This document shows positions 14,510 to 28,506 of a DNA stretch of 64,000 bases, one piece after another. Positions within the stretch are counted from its first letter, which is position 1. Each line of letters opens with the position of its first letter. The translations under genes and the position numbers were made by a program. The notes below the pieces were generated by a model. It saw only the letters and a program-made list of their open reading frames with translations. It was not told where the DNA came from and searched no databases. The stretch is from Solea solea (lineage: Eukaryota; Chordata; Actinopteri; Pleuronectiformes; Soleidae). The stretch is taken from the NCBI RefSeq assembly GCF_958295425.1, contig NC_081138.1, positions 26,061,733 through 26,125,732 on the forward strand, written 5' to 3'.

Positions 14510-14960
14510 ACATACACACATTGTTGTACAGAGTTCTTAATGGGGAGACATAATTCATTTCCAAGCCCCTTATATTAACCAAACCAACTAAATGTGTAAC
14601 TGTAACCCTTCACATCCTCTTTACCTAGCCCTAAAATCAAGTCTTAACCCTCAAAAAAAGCCCATTTGACATGTTGCTTTTGCATTATTTGTGAGGACAC
14701 TCATAATGCATAATGTCTTCCATAGCCCTAGTCCTAACCCAATTCTAACCCTGACCCAGACCCAGTACCCTGACCTTAACCTAACCCTACCCCTACCCTC
14801 AGCCTAACTTTAAAACATGTCTTCACCTTGTGATCTAGTAATGTATGTTACGGGGACTTGAATTTTGTCCCCACAAGGAAGATAAGTCCCCATGACGTGA
14901 CTGTGTTAACACATTTAGGTCCCAAGAAAATCAGGAAGACCAGGTATGCACACATATTGT
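14510..14960. repeat. interspersed repeat rich in CCCTAA-like units
   Basis: It begins near a GGGGAGACATAA segment, continues through many degenerate CCCTAACC/CCTGACC units and CAAGTCTTAACCCTC, and ends near TTTGTCCCCACAAGGAAG. I recall this layout as a widespread teleost repeat. The telomere-like units are part of it and need not mark a chromosome fusion. The family name is not known to me. Confidence 0.55.
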
Positions 14961-16450
14961 ATTTGATATTTAGACTTCATGATTCATAGATGCACCATTA
15001 TACAAGGCTAATGGAGGACTTTCTGTGCATGTGTGTGTGTGAGTGTGTGTTCTCAAAAAAGTCAGGCCAAGCATTTAAGCCACATCCCAACAGGCACGCA
15101 GACATGCCACAGTCCACAACAGGCCCTGATATGAAAAGTGACCTCTCTATGTGAGATATTACAGGATGAGTGACCTATAGATTATGAGTTCATCTGCACA
15201 GTCCCACCTGATGTCGGGACAACCAAGATTGCTTCACTGGGCTGTGAGCCAAGAGTCACCCACACTCAACTATTGATATAAAAAAGTTATTATCATAAAC
15301 CAGAAGCAGAGCAACAGGAAGCAGAGGAATGTGCTACATGTAGCGCTAGCAATTGAGAGCTCACTAAAAAAATCCATACAAAATAATACTATCTTCAAAC
15401 GCTAAGTTCTTACAAACCAGTGCCAGTTTGATTAAATCAGACATCGTTACACGACGTATCACAAACAAATATGATGACGTCAATCATATGAGACGCCAAT
15501 GTAAGCCAGAGCTGTGTGTTAATGAGCTGCCTGCGTGTGGACTGTGCCAAATTATAATGATAAACACTAAGTTATTCCAGGGGTGATTCAACATATTAGC
15601 TCATAATAAAAACCTGGATTAAATATGTTCCTTTACTTTAACATCATCTGCACCCAAAAAACCACTGCCACCAAGTCCACTCGGTACTCCCACTGCAGGA
15701 TCCCGTCATTTAAAAGCTTTATACCAAACAAAATGGATTTTTTTCCAAACAAAGCACTTGTTGTTACTGTTGTGATTGTACTTCAAGAACGACATCACAT
15801 CAGCTTTTCATGTTGGCACAAATCCAAGTGTTTTTTTTGTTGTTGTCGCTGACGAGCGCAGCAGGAGGTAACAATGTTAGTGCAGACTAAGTGGCTCTGA
15901 CGTCAATGTGAGTACCAAACAATATTAGAAGATGGCACTTGCTGGAAGATTTTTACAGGAGGTTTGTGTTTTGTTTGGTTTTTTATTTCTCGTGTGACTG
16001 CAATACCCCGATCCTCACTTCCAATATTTTCCTAACAGTTCCTGATTGTGTGGAGTGTGTTCAAAGTAATGTTAAAAATAAATAAATAAAACATTACCTT
16101 ATTCTAGAAAGTATAAAAACACAATAACATCAAATGCAGGAGTGAAGTGAATGCAACTTCATATTATACATAATCCAAGCAATTTTAACGCCCGTTAAAA
16201 TGCAGCAAAGACATTTTAGGGCCAAATAAAATCTGATTTATACATTTAGCACTTCTTAAGAACACTCAGAAATCCAGGCAACGTGCAACTATCTTATTAT
16301 GTGGCATTATTTATTCATGCCCATTAAAAAAACACTGTGGCATTCAAACACATTGTCCAGCATGGTTCATTCGCTCTGGTATTGTAATCTCCTATTTTCC
16401 TGTGTCTGACATTCAAACATCACTATCCACACTCACACACAGGGTCTTAC

Positions 16451-16563
16451 CTTCATACACAGCTTTGAAGCCCTGAGCACTGACGGCAAAGTCTGTGGTA
16501 AACCACAAGGCCAATATAGATCCACTGCTGACTATAGGGGAAGGCAGCATGAATCCCGACAAC
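16451..16563 (-). CDS. csmd1: CSMD-family exon: C-terminal part of CUB domain 1 (probable csmd1 exon 3)
   Basis: This 113-bp minus-strand exon encodes about 38 residues that finish the CUB domain begun at 48277-48493. It reads LSGFMLP, then GSILALWFTTDFAVSAQG, and ends FKAVYE. The acceptor AG lies at 16564-16565 behind a T-rich tract, and the donor is a consensus GTAAGA starting at 16450. The first base completes the arginine codon left open by the upstream exon, so the join gives GNLKMR followed by LSGF with no frameshift. The last base is the first of a split codon, so the next exon must begin in phase 1. This half has no cysteine, whereas many CUB domains carry a second disulfide here. As I recall, CSMD1 CUB 1 lacks it too, so this is not damage. 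The next exon should carry the first Sushi domain and would lie beyond position 1. Confidence 0.93.
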
Positions 16564-17289
16564 CTGGAAAACACAAAGAAATGCTTAAAACAAACGTCGG
16601 TGAAACCCAGCACGACGGCTGACTGTTGACTTCTGAGAGAAAATAATGAGCCGACATCAACTCTGAAAACCCCGGCGAACAGCAGCGCGGTAAAGAAGTA
16701 TGTGGCGGTGAAATACAGGGCTGATGTTGTGGAGGAGACCTCTGGCCCTGAAGCCATAAAGATCCCTGCTGGCCCAAAATCCTTCAAGACCTCTCTCTTT
16801 TTGTGTGTTTTCCTGAGTGTTCCTGCTCTCTGGATTCCTGCCGTCTTCTCCGGCGAACAAGAGAAAGAGTGATGGCAGTGATTTTCACACTCTGTGTAAA
16901 TCAATCTTCAATACACCAGTGAAGAACTTAGCCAACCAAATACTGTATATATATGTATAATGAGCACAGGCAAATGCTGTCGTAAGTGAAAGGAGTGTTC
17001 ACTGTTGACTGATAATAGGCAGACTCTTAATTACGGAGTTTGTGCGAAGTAGCCTGTATCACTTAACTGTAAGGTGATGGATAATTAATGATTTAGGCAG
17101 AGGATTGGAAGGTTTCTGAAGCAAATAAAACTCAAGTGAAAGAGATATAATGTGTATTGTATACAAGGCCAAAATAATCTGGGTTGAAAACTTGGCAAGG
17201 AATCAAAAATATTTCAAAGTACAGTCAGTATCCAACGTTTTCACATTTGATGGATGCATATAGATATAGTTAACGACAATGCACATTAG

Positions 17290-17445
17290 TTAACCATTTA
17301 ACACCGAGTTTGTGCAAGTGAATTATCGTAATTGCGAGACGGTTTGGGCTATCGGAAAAAAATCTAATTGTTTCTGAAAGCTGAGAAGTTGCACGTCAAA
17401 GCCAACATGTGGTTATTACGGTAATTTCTCGTGTATGCGAGTATT
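17290..17445 (-). mobile_element. TTAA-ended interspersed repeat, partial copy E
   Basis: It starts TTAACCATTTAACACC and contains TTTCTGAAAGCTGAGAAG and GTCAAAGCCAACATGTGG, the reverse complement of blocks in the copy at 2927-3420. Only one terminal part is present. Confidence 0.5.
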
Positions 17446-20400
17446 GCAAATATGAGTGTTTGCCATGTTGTCTTGATCGTTGAAGTATTATTTTAGCAAC
17501 CTTGACTACAGCCCTCGGCATTATCATCTGATTTTTATTTTTATTTTATTTAATTCTCTTTCTTCCCTGCAGTTTCCCCTCCTGATTCATCCTGGCTTCA
17601 TTTTTGATTCATACAATGTACATGTGCGTCAAAATGTGCCTTTTTTTTTTAAGTAGAGCAGAATGCAGGAATTGACACCATTTTGGAGTGTCTATGAAAG
17701 TGAGCTAACTGCACTGCACAGTGTTAAAATAGCACTTTGCTATATTCAAATCAAGAAAACCATGATAAGATAATAGACAACATTCTTTTTTTGTGTCCTT
17801 GTCCTTCACTTCACACAAAAGTAAGCAGCGGTGAAACATGTGGGGAGACAAAACCACCTGGGAGTAAGACAAATAAAGGGAGTATAAATACAGACAACAC
17901 AACAGAATTCTTGCTAACACGATCAAAGCTGCATTCTGTATCCTCTGTCATTTTATTTTTCATCATTTGAAAGGTCGGGGGGGTCAACAGAGACAATGAA
18001 ATAAAGTAAAAGTGTGTGTGTGTGTGGGGGGGGGGACAGAGACAGTCTGAAAAGAGAGGTAAAGACAGACAGAGGGAAAACATAGAGGTCATGCAACAAC
18101 TACTAAGCAAGAGAGAATGTAATGGAAAATAATAAACAATTGTAATCCACTGACCTCAAAGGAAGGACACAAAAGACAGACGGGGAAAGGACGAAGGCAG
18201 CGTATGAAAAGAGTCAAACAGACAGAGAGACGGTGTCTGAAGAGTCTGGGGAAGGACAGGACAAACATGTGACACGTGGTGAGGAGGAAAGAGGAGACAA
18301 GGGAAGTGAGGAAGAAGAGGACCCCCCCCACACACACACACCTTCCCTTTCATTTCTTTCCCATTTTGCAGGTGTAAATGAGATTTTAAACACAATAGTG
18401 TCTAGCAGCTCTGTCATTTCCCCCCTTCAATTGTATGCGTTGACCCAGTGTTCCCACTCCTGTGTGCTATGTTTTTTTTGAGACATCCGTCCCTCTGTGG
18501 CTGAGCTGATCATTTCATACCTCTATGACAAGTTCATATACTTCAATTTGAACATGCAAGTGAAACCTAACCTGACAAGAATGAGTCCTTAATTAACAGT
18601 AGTTAAGGATTCAGTGAGCTTGGTCGATGACACCTTCTTGTACGTGTATGTGTGACGCACTTGTGTCACCATCAAAGACGACGTCTGTCTTTGTCTAATA
18701 CGTGCACACTTGTGTCATGTTTAGCTAAAATCTCTTGCACGTCATTTCATCATTTATGATTTTTTTATTTTTTTTATCATATATCCTGTTTTGTGACACC
18801 ATGGATTTTGTAGAATTGCCTCTCTTTTCTTTTTCAGTCTGTGTGCTGCATTTTCAGTGGCCCTACTATTATCCAAACTAGAAAGAGAATTGCCTGCTCA
18901 CAGGCTTTAACAGATTACGTTGGTGGTCCAGTGGTAACACCAGCTGTTTCACCCCCATATACAGCATATGTATATACATACTGTATACAATGGTAGTAAA
19001 GTAAAAGTGAATCCTTTGGAATGACCTGGATTTCTGCATAAATTGGACATAAAATGTGACAGCACAGTCTTCTTAAACTGATGCCTCACACACAATTATA
19101 TGTTTTCATGTTTTTACTGAACACATGTAGGCATTCACAGAAACAGTATGTGAAACCATGGATTTAATGGTTGACCCTTCTTTGGTAGCAATAAGCTCAA
19201 CCAAATCCTTATGTATGTTTGTTTGGTTTTTTTTGTCCATGTCCAAATGAAAGGTATTTTACAGTCAGTTTTTGTACTGTTTTATATTTCCTGCCCAGGG
19301 ACCACAGATGCAAAGCAGCTATATAGCAAACTCTGGCTTAGTGGTCCTGTTAAGACTTAGTGCTCATGTGGCACAGATCTGTGCCGGATGTGCACCCATG
19401 GTAATTTGCCATGGGAAAAATGCACAACTCCTTATATGGACAACCTGGGTGTGTGTGTTTATAAGTCACATATGAAATAATGTTTTCATCAGATTGCATA
19501 GGTTGTGCTGAAAAAAGTATATAAGACACTCTACTTTGCACATTCTTATAGCCTCTGTATACGTTTTAACGAAATGATCAGGGTTAAAGAAATAAGTTGA
19601 ACTAAACCGAAACACAACTAACCCTTCAGCAAAGCACAACATAGTGTGTAAACCTAAAAAGGATAACCAAATACTTTTCTGTTCTCCAAAGAAGTGAAAT
19701 TGTGTCGAGACCAATGATTTTCTATGTGCGCATGTGCATTCAGGTAGTGAAGAGTATTGTCAGTGGTTCTACTGTTTCCCTCCTGATTCAACCAGATCTT
19801 ACGGCTGTTTGAAAATTACACAGCAAAAGTCTGCCGGCTTTAGAGAATATGACTGTTCATCCAGCCCTTCTCCACCAGTCAACCTGCTTATGTAATCAGA
19901 AAGCCACTCGGTGATTCCAGTCATGCTTTACAGTCAACCAGCCAGCTTGCCTGTGTGCCTTTCTGTTGCTGCGTACATCTGTCTGACAGCCCATCTGTAT
20001 CAGCCTGTTTAACAGTCTATCTCACGCTCTGCCTGCCAGTCTGCCACACTGTCGGCATGTCTCATGTTGACAGACCCTCATGTTCTAAGGTTATTGTTTA
20101 GATTGGATGGTAGTGCAGTAATGAGGCATGCCATGGTATTGGAGAACAGCATCAGTGCTATTTCCATTATCATTACACGACCACACTTTCACAGATTAGG
20201 CAGGAGGGAGAAAAAAAAAAAAAACTTGGCATATGTGTAAACGAGTCAGTCCCTCAAAAGATTGCAGCTGCTGCAGTTTGGCAGCTCCTCAGATTTGCAC
20301 AATATGATAACAGAAACCCTGGAGATTTTTTGGTAAAGCTGTGTGTAAGATTTTCATGAAAGGAGTGACAGCTGGGAGTACTTCAAAAATTGGCATTCCT

Positions 20401-23344
20401 AACTTGTAGTCAATGACCCTCGAACTGGGGCCCAAACATGACCACGGAATAATAAATGAAATCAGGGAAAAGAGTACAAGAGCTACAACGTGAGAGGCAA
20501 AACCCCAAGACACACAGGTAGAATCTGATATTGTTGTGAGAATATTATTAATAAGTTGCGAATAGGCACAGTGGCCTGCAGCTGTTGTTTGTGATATGAT
20601 GTTGTATTTTGGTATAATACTGAATTTTCAAGCAGTGATGCCTTACTGTAAACTCTTACTACTAGTATATATTATATCTTCTGTCACCTACAATAGGCTT
20701 GCAGTGGTATTCTGGGCTCGCAGTAAACCATATGAAAATGGATTTGTTATCATGTCCTTTTGCTTTTTATCTGTGCTACAAAACACACACACACATACAC
20801 AACTGAATGGAAACTCTCAGTTGCACAATGGAAACTCATCTCTCCTTTTCAGCTGCTTCACACGTCAACTCATGCCACTGCACCAATTACACATGCAGGA
20901 AAACAACAAAGAGAGAGAGGCTCAATTCCATTCATAACGTTAACCAAGTGGCAACCGGTCATAACATCACCAGGAACCGAGCTGTTCTAAGCTGTCAGTA
21001 AACCATTATTATGGACGTTAGGCATTATTATAACGCACTTGTCCGCAGCAAAGTGGTGACATGGGAGAAAACCTAAAACCTGGGAATACTGTTGGGACAG
21101 TTTTTGGTGTGTGAAAGAAACTGCAAACAGGTTTTGCTGTGATTAGCATAGCTAGTTTCTTTGGATTCAGTTAATCTGGGAAAAAACTTAAAGCCTTAAG
21201 GGATAGTTAGCCTTCATACTACCAACCTACATCAAAAAGTGTAACACACTATATGTGAATGTGCAAAAATGGAGGGGTAAGATTGAGCCTCTGAAAAAGA
21301 AAGTAATAATGAGATTACTCTTGATATTAAAATTATTCAGAGAGCTACTGCATGTGCCAAAAAATTGAGTCTTGTAACAATGGCATCAAGATACTGTAAA
21401 GTAATTCGATTTACTATACTTCTTAGTCCCCCTCACCCCCCTTCAATAAAAGTTATTTCCTACTTCTGCAAATGCACACATCACGGTCAAGGCACGATGA
21501 CCTTTATCATGCCACTGCAGGTGAATATTGGAGCTATAAGAAGTCTACCAAGCAGAAAAACCTCAATAGCTTTTTTACAATTTTTTGAAGTGATTAGAAA
21601 CTGTAAGTCAGTTAGCCAACTCACACGGAACAGATTAACTGTGAATGTAGAAGAAGAAAAGCATTGAAGTTCCACATCTAGGCTTTGACCTTGTCATTTC
21701 AAACCGAGGAGTGGAGGGTGGGGGGGTATTAACTTCTCCTTGAGGAGACATAGGCATAGAGGCTGCACGTGCACCCTTGAAGGAAGTTGGCTTTTAAATT
21801 ATAAATGAGTCGTGTGAGTAATCTGGCAGCAGACAACATCTTAAAAAAATATATGCAATCATTAAAATGGTTGCATATGCTGAGTGTAAAATGGAAATTA
21901 TTACTTAAATAATAATAAAAAAAACTGTTTTACTTTCTCTCACACTTGAAAACTTAAGAATCATCTCTTTTTTAGTTTGCCCAAAGAAAATAACTCTATA
22001 TTTGCCATAAAATATTCCAGATGGCCTATGAATTTGATTGTGCTGCCATAAACGACTTCCAGAGGTTACTGCTCCCCATGTTGGTGCGCTCATTTGTTTA
22101 CAGTAAATACACCACCGCCTGTAAATGAATGTGCTGCTGAACAATGGATGTTTAATGTTGATCTCCTGTCTCTCCTTTATTAAGGATTTATGTCCGTATT
22201 GAACAGAGCTGACTGACTGCGCGTCTTCGTCTGTGGGTGTTATGCAGCGTTTTTCTACCACTGTGTTTGACAACGTGCATCAATCACACCTTCACAATGC
22301 CAAATCAAGAGTGGTATCGGCAGCCTGGGAATTTTAACACCTCACACAGGTGAGACAAAGCCATAAACAGACATTTATGGGTTGACATCGGGGGAATCCT
22401 GACAGGACGAGGGAATATTGAACTTATTTAGTGACCCTTTTACTGTGGCTGTGATGGGACTCTTATTGTTTTGGAATAGGAAGGCAGATCAAACTGGGGG
22501 GGGGGGGGGATGCTCAACTCTCTCCTACTCACATCAAGTCAGGCTGAATGCAGCAGGACTCTCATAAAACATGACAGATTCCGTCTGAAATGAGGATTTC
22601 TGAAATGTGAACAAGCCAGCTCCTAACACAATATCAGCTAAAAGCCATTTTACGATGTAATTTTGATAAAGCAAGCTATAAGTTGCCTTTGAACTATTTC
22701 CTAGAAAAAAAACAAAAAACAAAGAGGTTGTCTCCAAAAGAAATAAAAAGGAAATAAAACCTATATGGCAACATTTCAGATTTGAAGCTGACAAATGTGA
22801 GTGGTTGGTGTGTGTCATAAAAACACACTGAGTGGTGCACTCAGTTGTCCCCCTGATTGTAGTGATGGTTCACACTTGGCCTCTTTTTCTTTTTCTGCTT
22901 CTTTATTTTGCATGTACTGTATAAGCAGCTTTTATAACTCTACCTGTACCTGAAAACTACAAACCTGGAAAACATACTGTATATCACATGACCATTTGAT
23001 TTTACTAGTTTTGGAGAGTGTGAAACAGTTTGAATGAAAAGTGGATTCTCTTTATTAGACCAATGACAAAGTCGAACTATAACTGAAAATGACTTGAGTT
23101 ACTAACGCTTTTCATTTTCAGCTGATCATGGAGGTTGTGGCCAGTGAGAACCAATCACAAAGCAAATGTGCCAAATTGTTTATAATTTTAATTTAAAGTT
23201 GTCCAATTCTGCCCATCCAAACTGAAACACAGCATCAAAGTTTCCAAACTTCTCAGTTTTAGGTGCTTTAAAAACACCAAAGGACTACGGACTCCAGGGG
23301 AGACACAACAAATGAAAAAGTAGTGTTGGATGTTGCCTGAGAGT

Positions 23345-23425
23345 AGGGCTGTACAATTAATCGCTGAGTAATTTAAATTTGTAATATGACAAAGTGGGAA
23401 GACACTGCAATTTTTTGATAAAGAT
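23345..23425. repeat. possible hAT-like repeat scrap
   Basis: The start TAGGGCTGTACAATTAATCG resembles the end of a common vertebrate non-autonomous hAT family. No second end was found nearby. Confidence 0.3.
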
Positions 23426-24728
23426 AAAAAACATGAAATATTTTGCAGGTGAGAGTTACCATCAAGTCTTATCTTAGGAATGTTTGACGAGCCAAGTTAA
23501 AGACCTCAAGGTGAGAATGAGTGAACTGGTCAGGTCTACTGATGAGCTTTATATCAAACTAGTTCTAGAACTTACTGCACACAAACTGTCATTATAAAAC
23601 AAGAGCTTGAATTGTATGGACAGATTTAAGCAAGACATTTATAAAACCCAACCGAAAAAACAAAAATGAAAATAAAATGTAGTAAAAAAAACAACAGTTT
23701 TATCTTTCCTGACTATTATGAGAGATAGCAGCGATTCATATCTCAGTTTCCTCGTATATCTAGTGGCTCTGACATGTAGAAAAACAATCTGTCACACAAA
23801 CCTGAGATGAGCCCAGTGTGTAAACTCATAAAACAAATATTACTATTTTCCAACATTGCGTTACAGGGCATGTGGCTTCTTCTTGCCAACACTAGATACA
23901 CCTGACACTCGTACAGTAGATGTATGTCCCTGGCTGAAGCTATTTGTTTCCACCTGTCATTCTGGGGGCGCAATCCATTTTTAACTCTCTCTGGCAGAAC
24001 ACTAGTCTGTCAGTGACACCACACAGTACAGAGTAAATGGACAGACAGACAAGAAGTGCTTGTTGAGAGAAAACAGGGACACAGAGAGAGGGGGGTGGGA
24101 GGGGTGACTTGAAAAGAGTTCAACACAATAACAACAGACTTTTACTGGGAGAGATTTTGATAAGAACAACAGAAAAACAATAGCACAAACACAACTAGAG
24201 AAGGCAATTTCTGAAGAAATTGCAGGGGGATTGCTGCTTTCTGGCCAAGCTGAAGCCAATCTGGCATTGAATTGATATGAATGTTGAAATGATGAGTTTC
24301 TAATTGAATGTCTGAGATTTGGATTTTACAAAATGAGGGACTGGTAGTAGGAAATATGCATTATGCTGTACAGTAAAGATGATGTTCCTGCTGGGCTCTG
24401 GGACTGTCGTGTCGCACCTCCACCTGTGCCCATGCAGGACTATGCATCACACATACATCCACATATGGTTGTTATCCTAGCCTAGCTTAGCTTAGCAGTG
24501 ATGGCTACTCTCTCTAAAAGACGTATGTCCATGAAGTCAAATACAACTGTGAAAGTGAACCACATTAACACCGTAATATCTTGTTTTTATTTGAACCACA
24601 TTAATGGGACTAGTTCAACAACAATGTATCTACTATTTAGCGAGATTATAATTTATCTGGCTTTGTTATTAAAAGCCTATGGGACAGTTTGGCAGCAAGC
24701 TAGCCACTGTAGCCTCAAGCTGACTGTC

Positions 24729-24758
24729 AGAGAAGAGAAGAGAAGAGAAGAGAAGAGA
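24729..24758. repeat. AGAAG pentanucleotide tandem repeat
   Basis: About six copies of a five-base purine unit. Confidence 0.9.
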
Positions 24759-27348
24759 GTTTACCAATTAGCACATTGTCTGTCAATCTTTCTAACAGAT
24801 AGTATAACAAAAAATCTTCTTCTTTTTTCCACGACATCATCAAACCAAGAAAACCTTTTAAAAAACGTAATGATGACACATTAGATGATGATGCCTTTGG
24901 TTTTTAAGTGCAAGACTAATTAGGACATTAGGGCATTTTGTGTTTCAATTAACCTGCCTTATTCATATATTCTATATTCTTTATTATACCTTTAGTCGAG
25001 AGCATTGAATGTTTATTTGGAACAATATCGAACCTGAGTCGAAATAAATGTGGATATTCCACATCAGACGAGCTTGAGAAAGATATTTCCACAATTAGCA
25101 CTTGCTGTTTACTGTGCTGACACTGAGATGAAGGTATATTTATCAAGACTGGAGCCTAAAAGCAGCATTTCTGTCACTTTGAACTCAGCAAATGCAAACG
25201 ATAAAAACTTTTAGTACCATCCACTGTGATTTTTGAGTGTGCTAATTATGGCAGGAAATCATAATATACGTCTCTTTCTTATGACACATAGTTGCAGTTT
25301 GAGTACGAATCACATCCTCATTGAATGAAATAAATGCTGCCAGTATTTCTTTTTTTCTCATTTGCAATTTGCATCTATTTTGCAAATTACGCACAAATAA
25401 CCCTGCATTAAAAAATGGAAATAGCTTTGCAATTTTTGAGAAAAGCCACCGTAATTTTAGGTCACAATAGATACAAAAAAAGCTCTTCAGAATCTCAGTG
25501 GGACTCATTTGTCTGAGCTATGTTAAGGAACAGGAGCCGTGCAGCAGGAGAGTATGAGTAAGCAGCTGGCATCAAGCCACATCTCAACTGGTTGTAAACC
25601 AGTGTTTTTCTAACTGTGAATCTGGCACTGACATGGGTCACTGGTTGCTTCAAGTGAACCCTAAAAAGAGGGTGTTATATTCAATGAGGATCTCAAGCTG
25701 AATCTAAGGTTGTGAAACGAGTCCCATGTGATAAAAGTCACTGATTTGTTCGATGACAAGCTGACGGAGAACATATACTCATTGGACCATAAACGGAGCA
25801 GCTGTTTCCAGTAGTAGAACAATAATCTGACATGTAGCCCTGCTGTTGAGGAAAATGTTTTGTCCAGTCCAGTCACCACAAAAGGAAACATTTCACTTGA
25901 GCTGAAAGTTGGATTTCTTCCTTCACCTGCCGGGCAACATCTACAGTAGTCAGGGTCTACACAAAGACTCCAAACCCTATGGAATTTAAACACTTATCAT
26001 TTCATGGGGGCAAATACAACTAAAACATGGCAACAGAGATTTAACTGCACTTTACAAATGCTTTTTGTGCCAGGAACCAACATCAGCAATGGTTTGCAGG
26101 TCTGCAGGTTGTTGGGTTTTCGCCAAGACTCTGGGTCCTTCACACTGAAGTACTTTCTGTCTCTGTAAAATGTTTTTTTGCTCATATGCACTGTATATTG
26201 GATTTTATTTACATTTCCTGAAATTTAAGTTGCTGACCATGTAATCATGATGCTCAATTTCCTATCAGCTCTTTCTCGTGCACACCTGTAAGAACTGAGA
26301 GGGAATCAAAATGACAAATACAACAGTTTGTCCACCTGTGTTTAACTCACTTTGCAGAATAACTAAAGTCAGAACTGGCCGGAAGCCTGACATTGGCTCT
26401 TTTCCATCTGCAATGTGGAACACTTGGAACAGAAACATATAAAGCTAAAAAGTCGTGAATGTGAGTTGTGTGTATGTGCCAGACAAAGGTGCTCTGCCTC
26501 GGTTTTTCCATCTGAGAAAGAATAGAGAAAAGACCAAAAAAGATACAGACATGCATATTATACTAAAGGTGGAAATGATAATATAATATTATACACACAG
26601 TAACCTAAGTATTTCCTACAGCTAAATCCTGCTGGTGAAATAACATTGACATATGTATAATTTACACCATCATTTACTGTCTGGACATAATATTCTGTAT
26701 GTTTGCATGATGTGACTGCATGTTTTCATGCAGGGTTGAGTATTTCTGCTCTGCAATTATGTATGTGCTAAACAGTGTGTGTGTGCGTGTTGTTTGCATT
26801 ATTCTCAGTATGTAGGTATCGTGAAGTGAATGTACTGTTTTTTTGAGGGTTAATGCTTGTGTGTGACCACACTGGAAAAAGCATATAATCTGACGCTGTG
26901 GGCAACATCAACAGAGGAAACCTCTGGGCTAAAGCTTTCATTTTAAACACACACACACACACAAACACAGGGGTTTGCACAGCTATTCTTTTAAGGATTC
27001 TTTGCACTGACTTCCATTCATTTGGACAGCCTAATCATAGCGTTATCCCTACACCTAACGACTTCCTCAGAAATGAGGATCTAGCTCATTAGGACCAGGT
27101 TGCGATCTCCATTGGTTCTGTCAAGGCCAGTGTTTATGCCAGAAAATGTCCAAAAAAGTAACAAATACAAACACAAGCACACACACTGTGGAGGAGTAAA
27201 GCATTATTTGGCAAACCATTAAAACTGATTCACTCTGCTTCTGAGAGACTAAGACAGAAGGGAAGAAAAGTGGAGGGAAGGATTAGAGATGCATCCTCTT
27301 CTATATCCTCTCTCTCTCTCCGTCATCATCATCATCACATTCTATCCA

Positions 27349-27351
<3 letters not shown>

Positions 27352-27385
<34 letters not shown>
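27352..27385. repeat. CT microsatellite
   Basis: An uninterrupted CT run, with a shorter TC run and a TCATCA patch about 30 bases upstream. Confidence 0.95.
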
Positions 27386-27388
<3 letters not shown>

Positions 27389-27520
27389 AGGTTTTGTTTA
27401 GCAGCCTATGACATGTGTCCTCTACATGCCTGTGTGCATGTGTGCGTGCACGGCATCTGTAAGGTAAGTGAAAGACTTTGACAAGGTGTGAACATTAAAA
27501 GCTCCTACGGTCGCATATAC

Positions 27521-27541
27521 ACACACACACACACACACACA
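27521..27541. repeat. CA microsatellite
   Basis: A short uninterrupted CA run. Confidence 0.9.
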
Positions 27542-27591
27542 GGCCTGAGGGAAGGGCACCCTCACACAGTGCATTATGCACATGTCACAAT

Positions 27592-27845
27592 CAGGAATCA
27601 GAATCAGAAATCTTTATTGTATGAGCACATACAACGAAATTGAACTAAGCCACTCTAGAGGTGTTTCATAAAAACGCGCCACAAAACATATAAAGATAAA
27701 ATATCCCAATAACTGATTTTACTGTTTACTGTTTATTTATCATGGAAATGACTGTTGGAAAGGAATTATCTCTGAGTCTGGTTGTGCGTGATTTGGCAGT
27801 TATGTATCTTCTACCAGAGGGCAGCAGTTGAAAAAAGAATTTTAT
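27592..27845. mobile_element. retroposon-derived fragment (L2-like tail type)
   Basis: It contains AATCAGAATCAGAAATC, then TTTATTG and ACAACGAAATTGAAC, and later a CTACCAGAGGGCAGCAG segment. I recall this series from a very common teleost non-LTR-related repeat. It is short and decayed, with no coding capacity. Class and orientation are uncertain. Confidence 0.5.
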
Positions 27846-28040
27846 ATGCAATGCGTATATAAATATACAGCACATAGGCCTACACATACAGTGTGATGCT
27901 CACATCTAACGCGTGAACACAAATAAATGAATACATCTCCCACAGTTAAATTATTTCTGCACGTGTATTGTTGTTTTTTTTAGCTCCAAAAACTAAACTT
28001 TTTTACCACATGAGAACATAATGTACTTTCCTTGTATCTG

Positions 28041-28506
28041 TTAACTTTAACACCCAACGTATCACAGACGACGTTTGACTGACTGTTGACCTTACATTAC
28101 CGTAATTGTGCAGCGGTATGTGCTATCGTTAGAATTCCAGCGGTTTCTGAAAGCTGAGGAGTTGCACGTCAAAGCCTACATGTGCTTATTACAGTAATTT
28201 CACTCATGCTGCTGCAGGAAGCCATTGGAATCAGTGTCTTTGTCACCAGAGAGAAGAGAGTTTTTTTGGCTTAAACAAATGTTATTTCAAATAATGTTTT
28301 ATACTGTTCAAATTTCAGATTTAACAAACAAAATCTAGTGCTCATGCACAACTACAGTGTTTGTTTTCTCAATAACAAAGTTTTTCTTCATTCCATGCAG
28401 TTAATTGTAAATGAAAAACTGCCATATATTGAAAGTTATTCTGAAAAAAATTGGCAAAAAGCATTTTCTGGTCCTTTGATGGTTAAAATAAGCAAAAAGA
28501 ATAAGG
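28041..28506 (-). mobile_element. TTAA-ended interspersed repeat, copy D
   Basis: This near-complete copy is in reverse orientation to the one at 2927-3420. It begins TTAACTTTAACACCC, has TTTCTGAAAGCTGAGGAG and GTCAAAGCCTACATGTGC, and near the far end has AACTGCCATATATTGAAAG followed by GGTCCTTTGATGGTTAA. Both halves of the family are present in the same order as in copy A. Confidence 0.55.

Larger units (their letters stand above)
1..16450 (-). other. csmd1: start of the intron after the CUB 1 exons (incomplete)
   Basis: This is the beginning of the intron that follows the exon at 16451-16563, and it runs off the window at position 1. I see no further exon in it. It holds CA, TG, CTAT, GA, ATT and TCCA microsatellites, a pyrimidine-rich block at about 930-1200, a TTAA-ended repeat at 2927-3420, the TA-centred palindrome at 7156-7299 and the CCCTAA-rich repeat at 14510-14960. 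The rest looks like unremarkable unique or unrecognised intronic DNA. Confidence 0.8.

Noticed and set aside
14600..14820. Interstitial telomere or chromosome-fusion scar
   Set aside because: The CCCTAA-like units are degenerate and sit within what looks like an interspersed repeat with its own flanking sequence.
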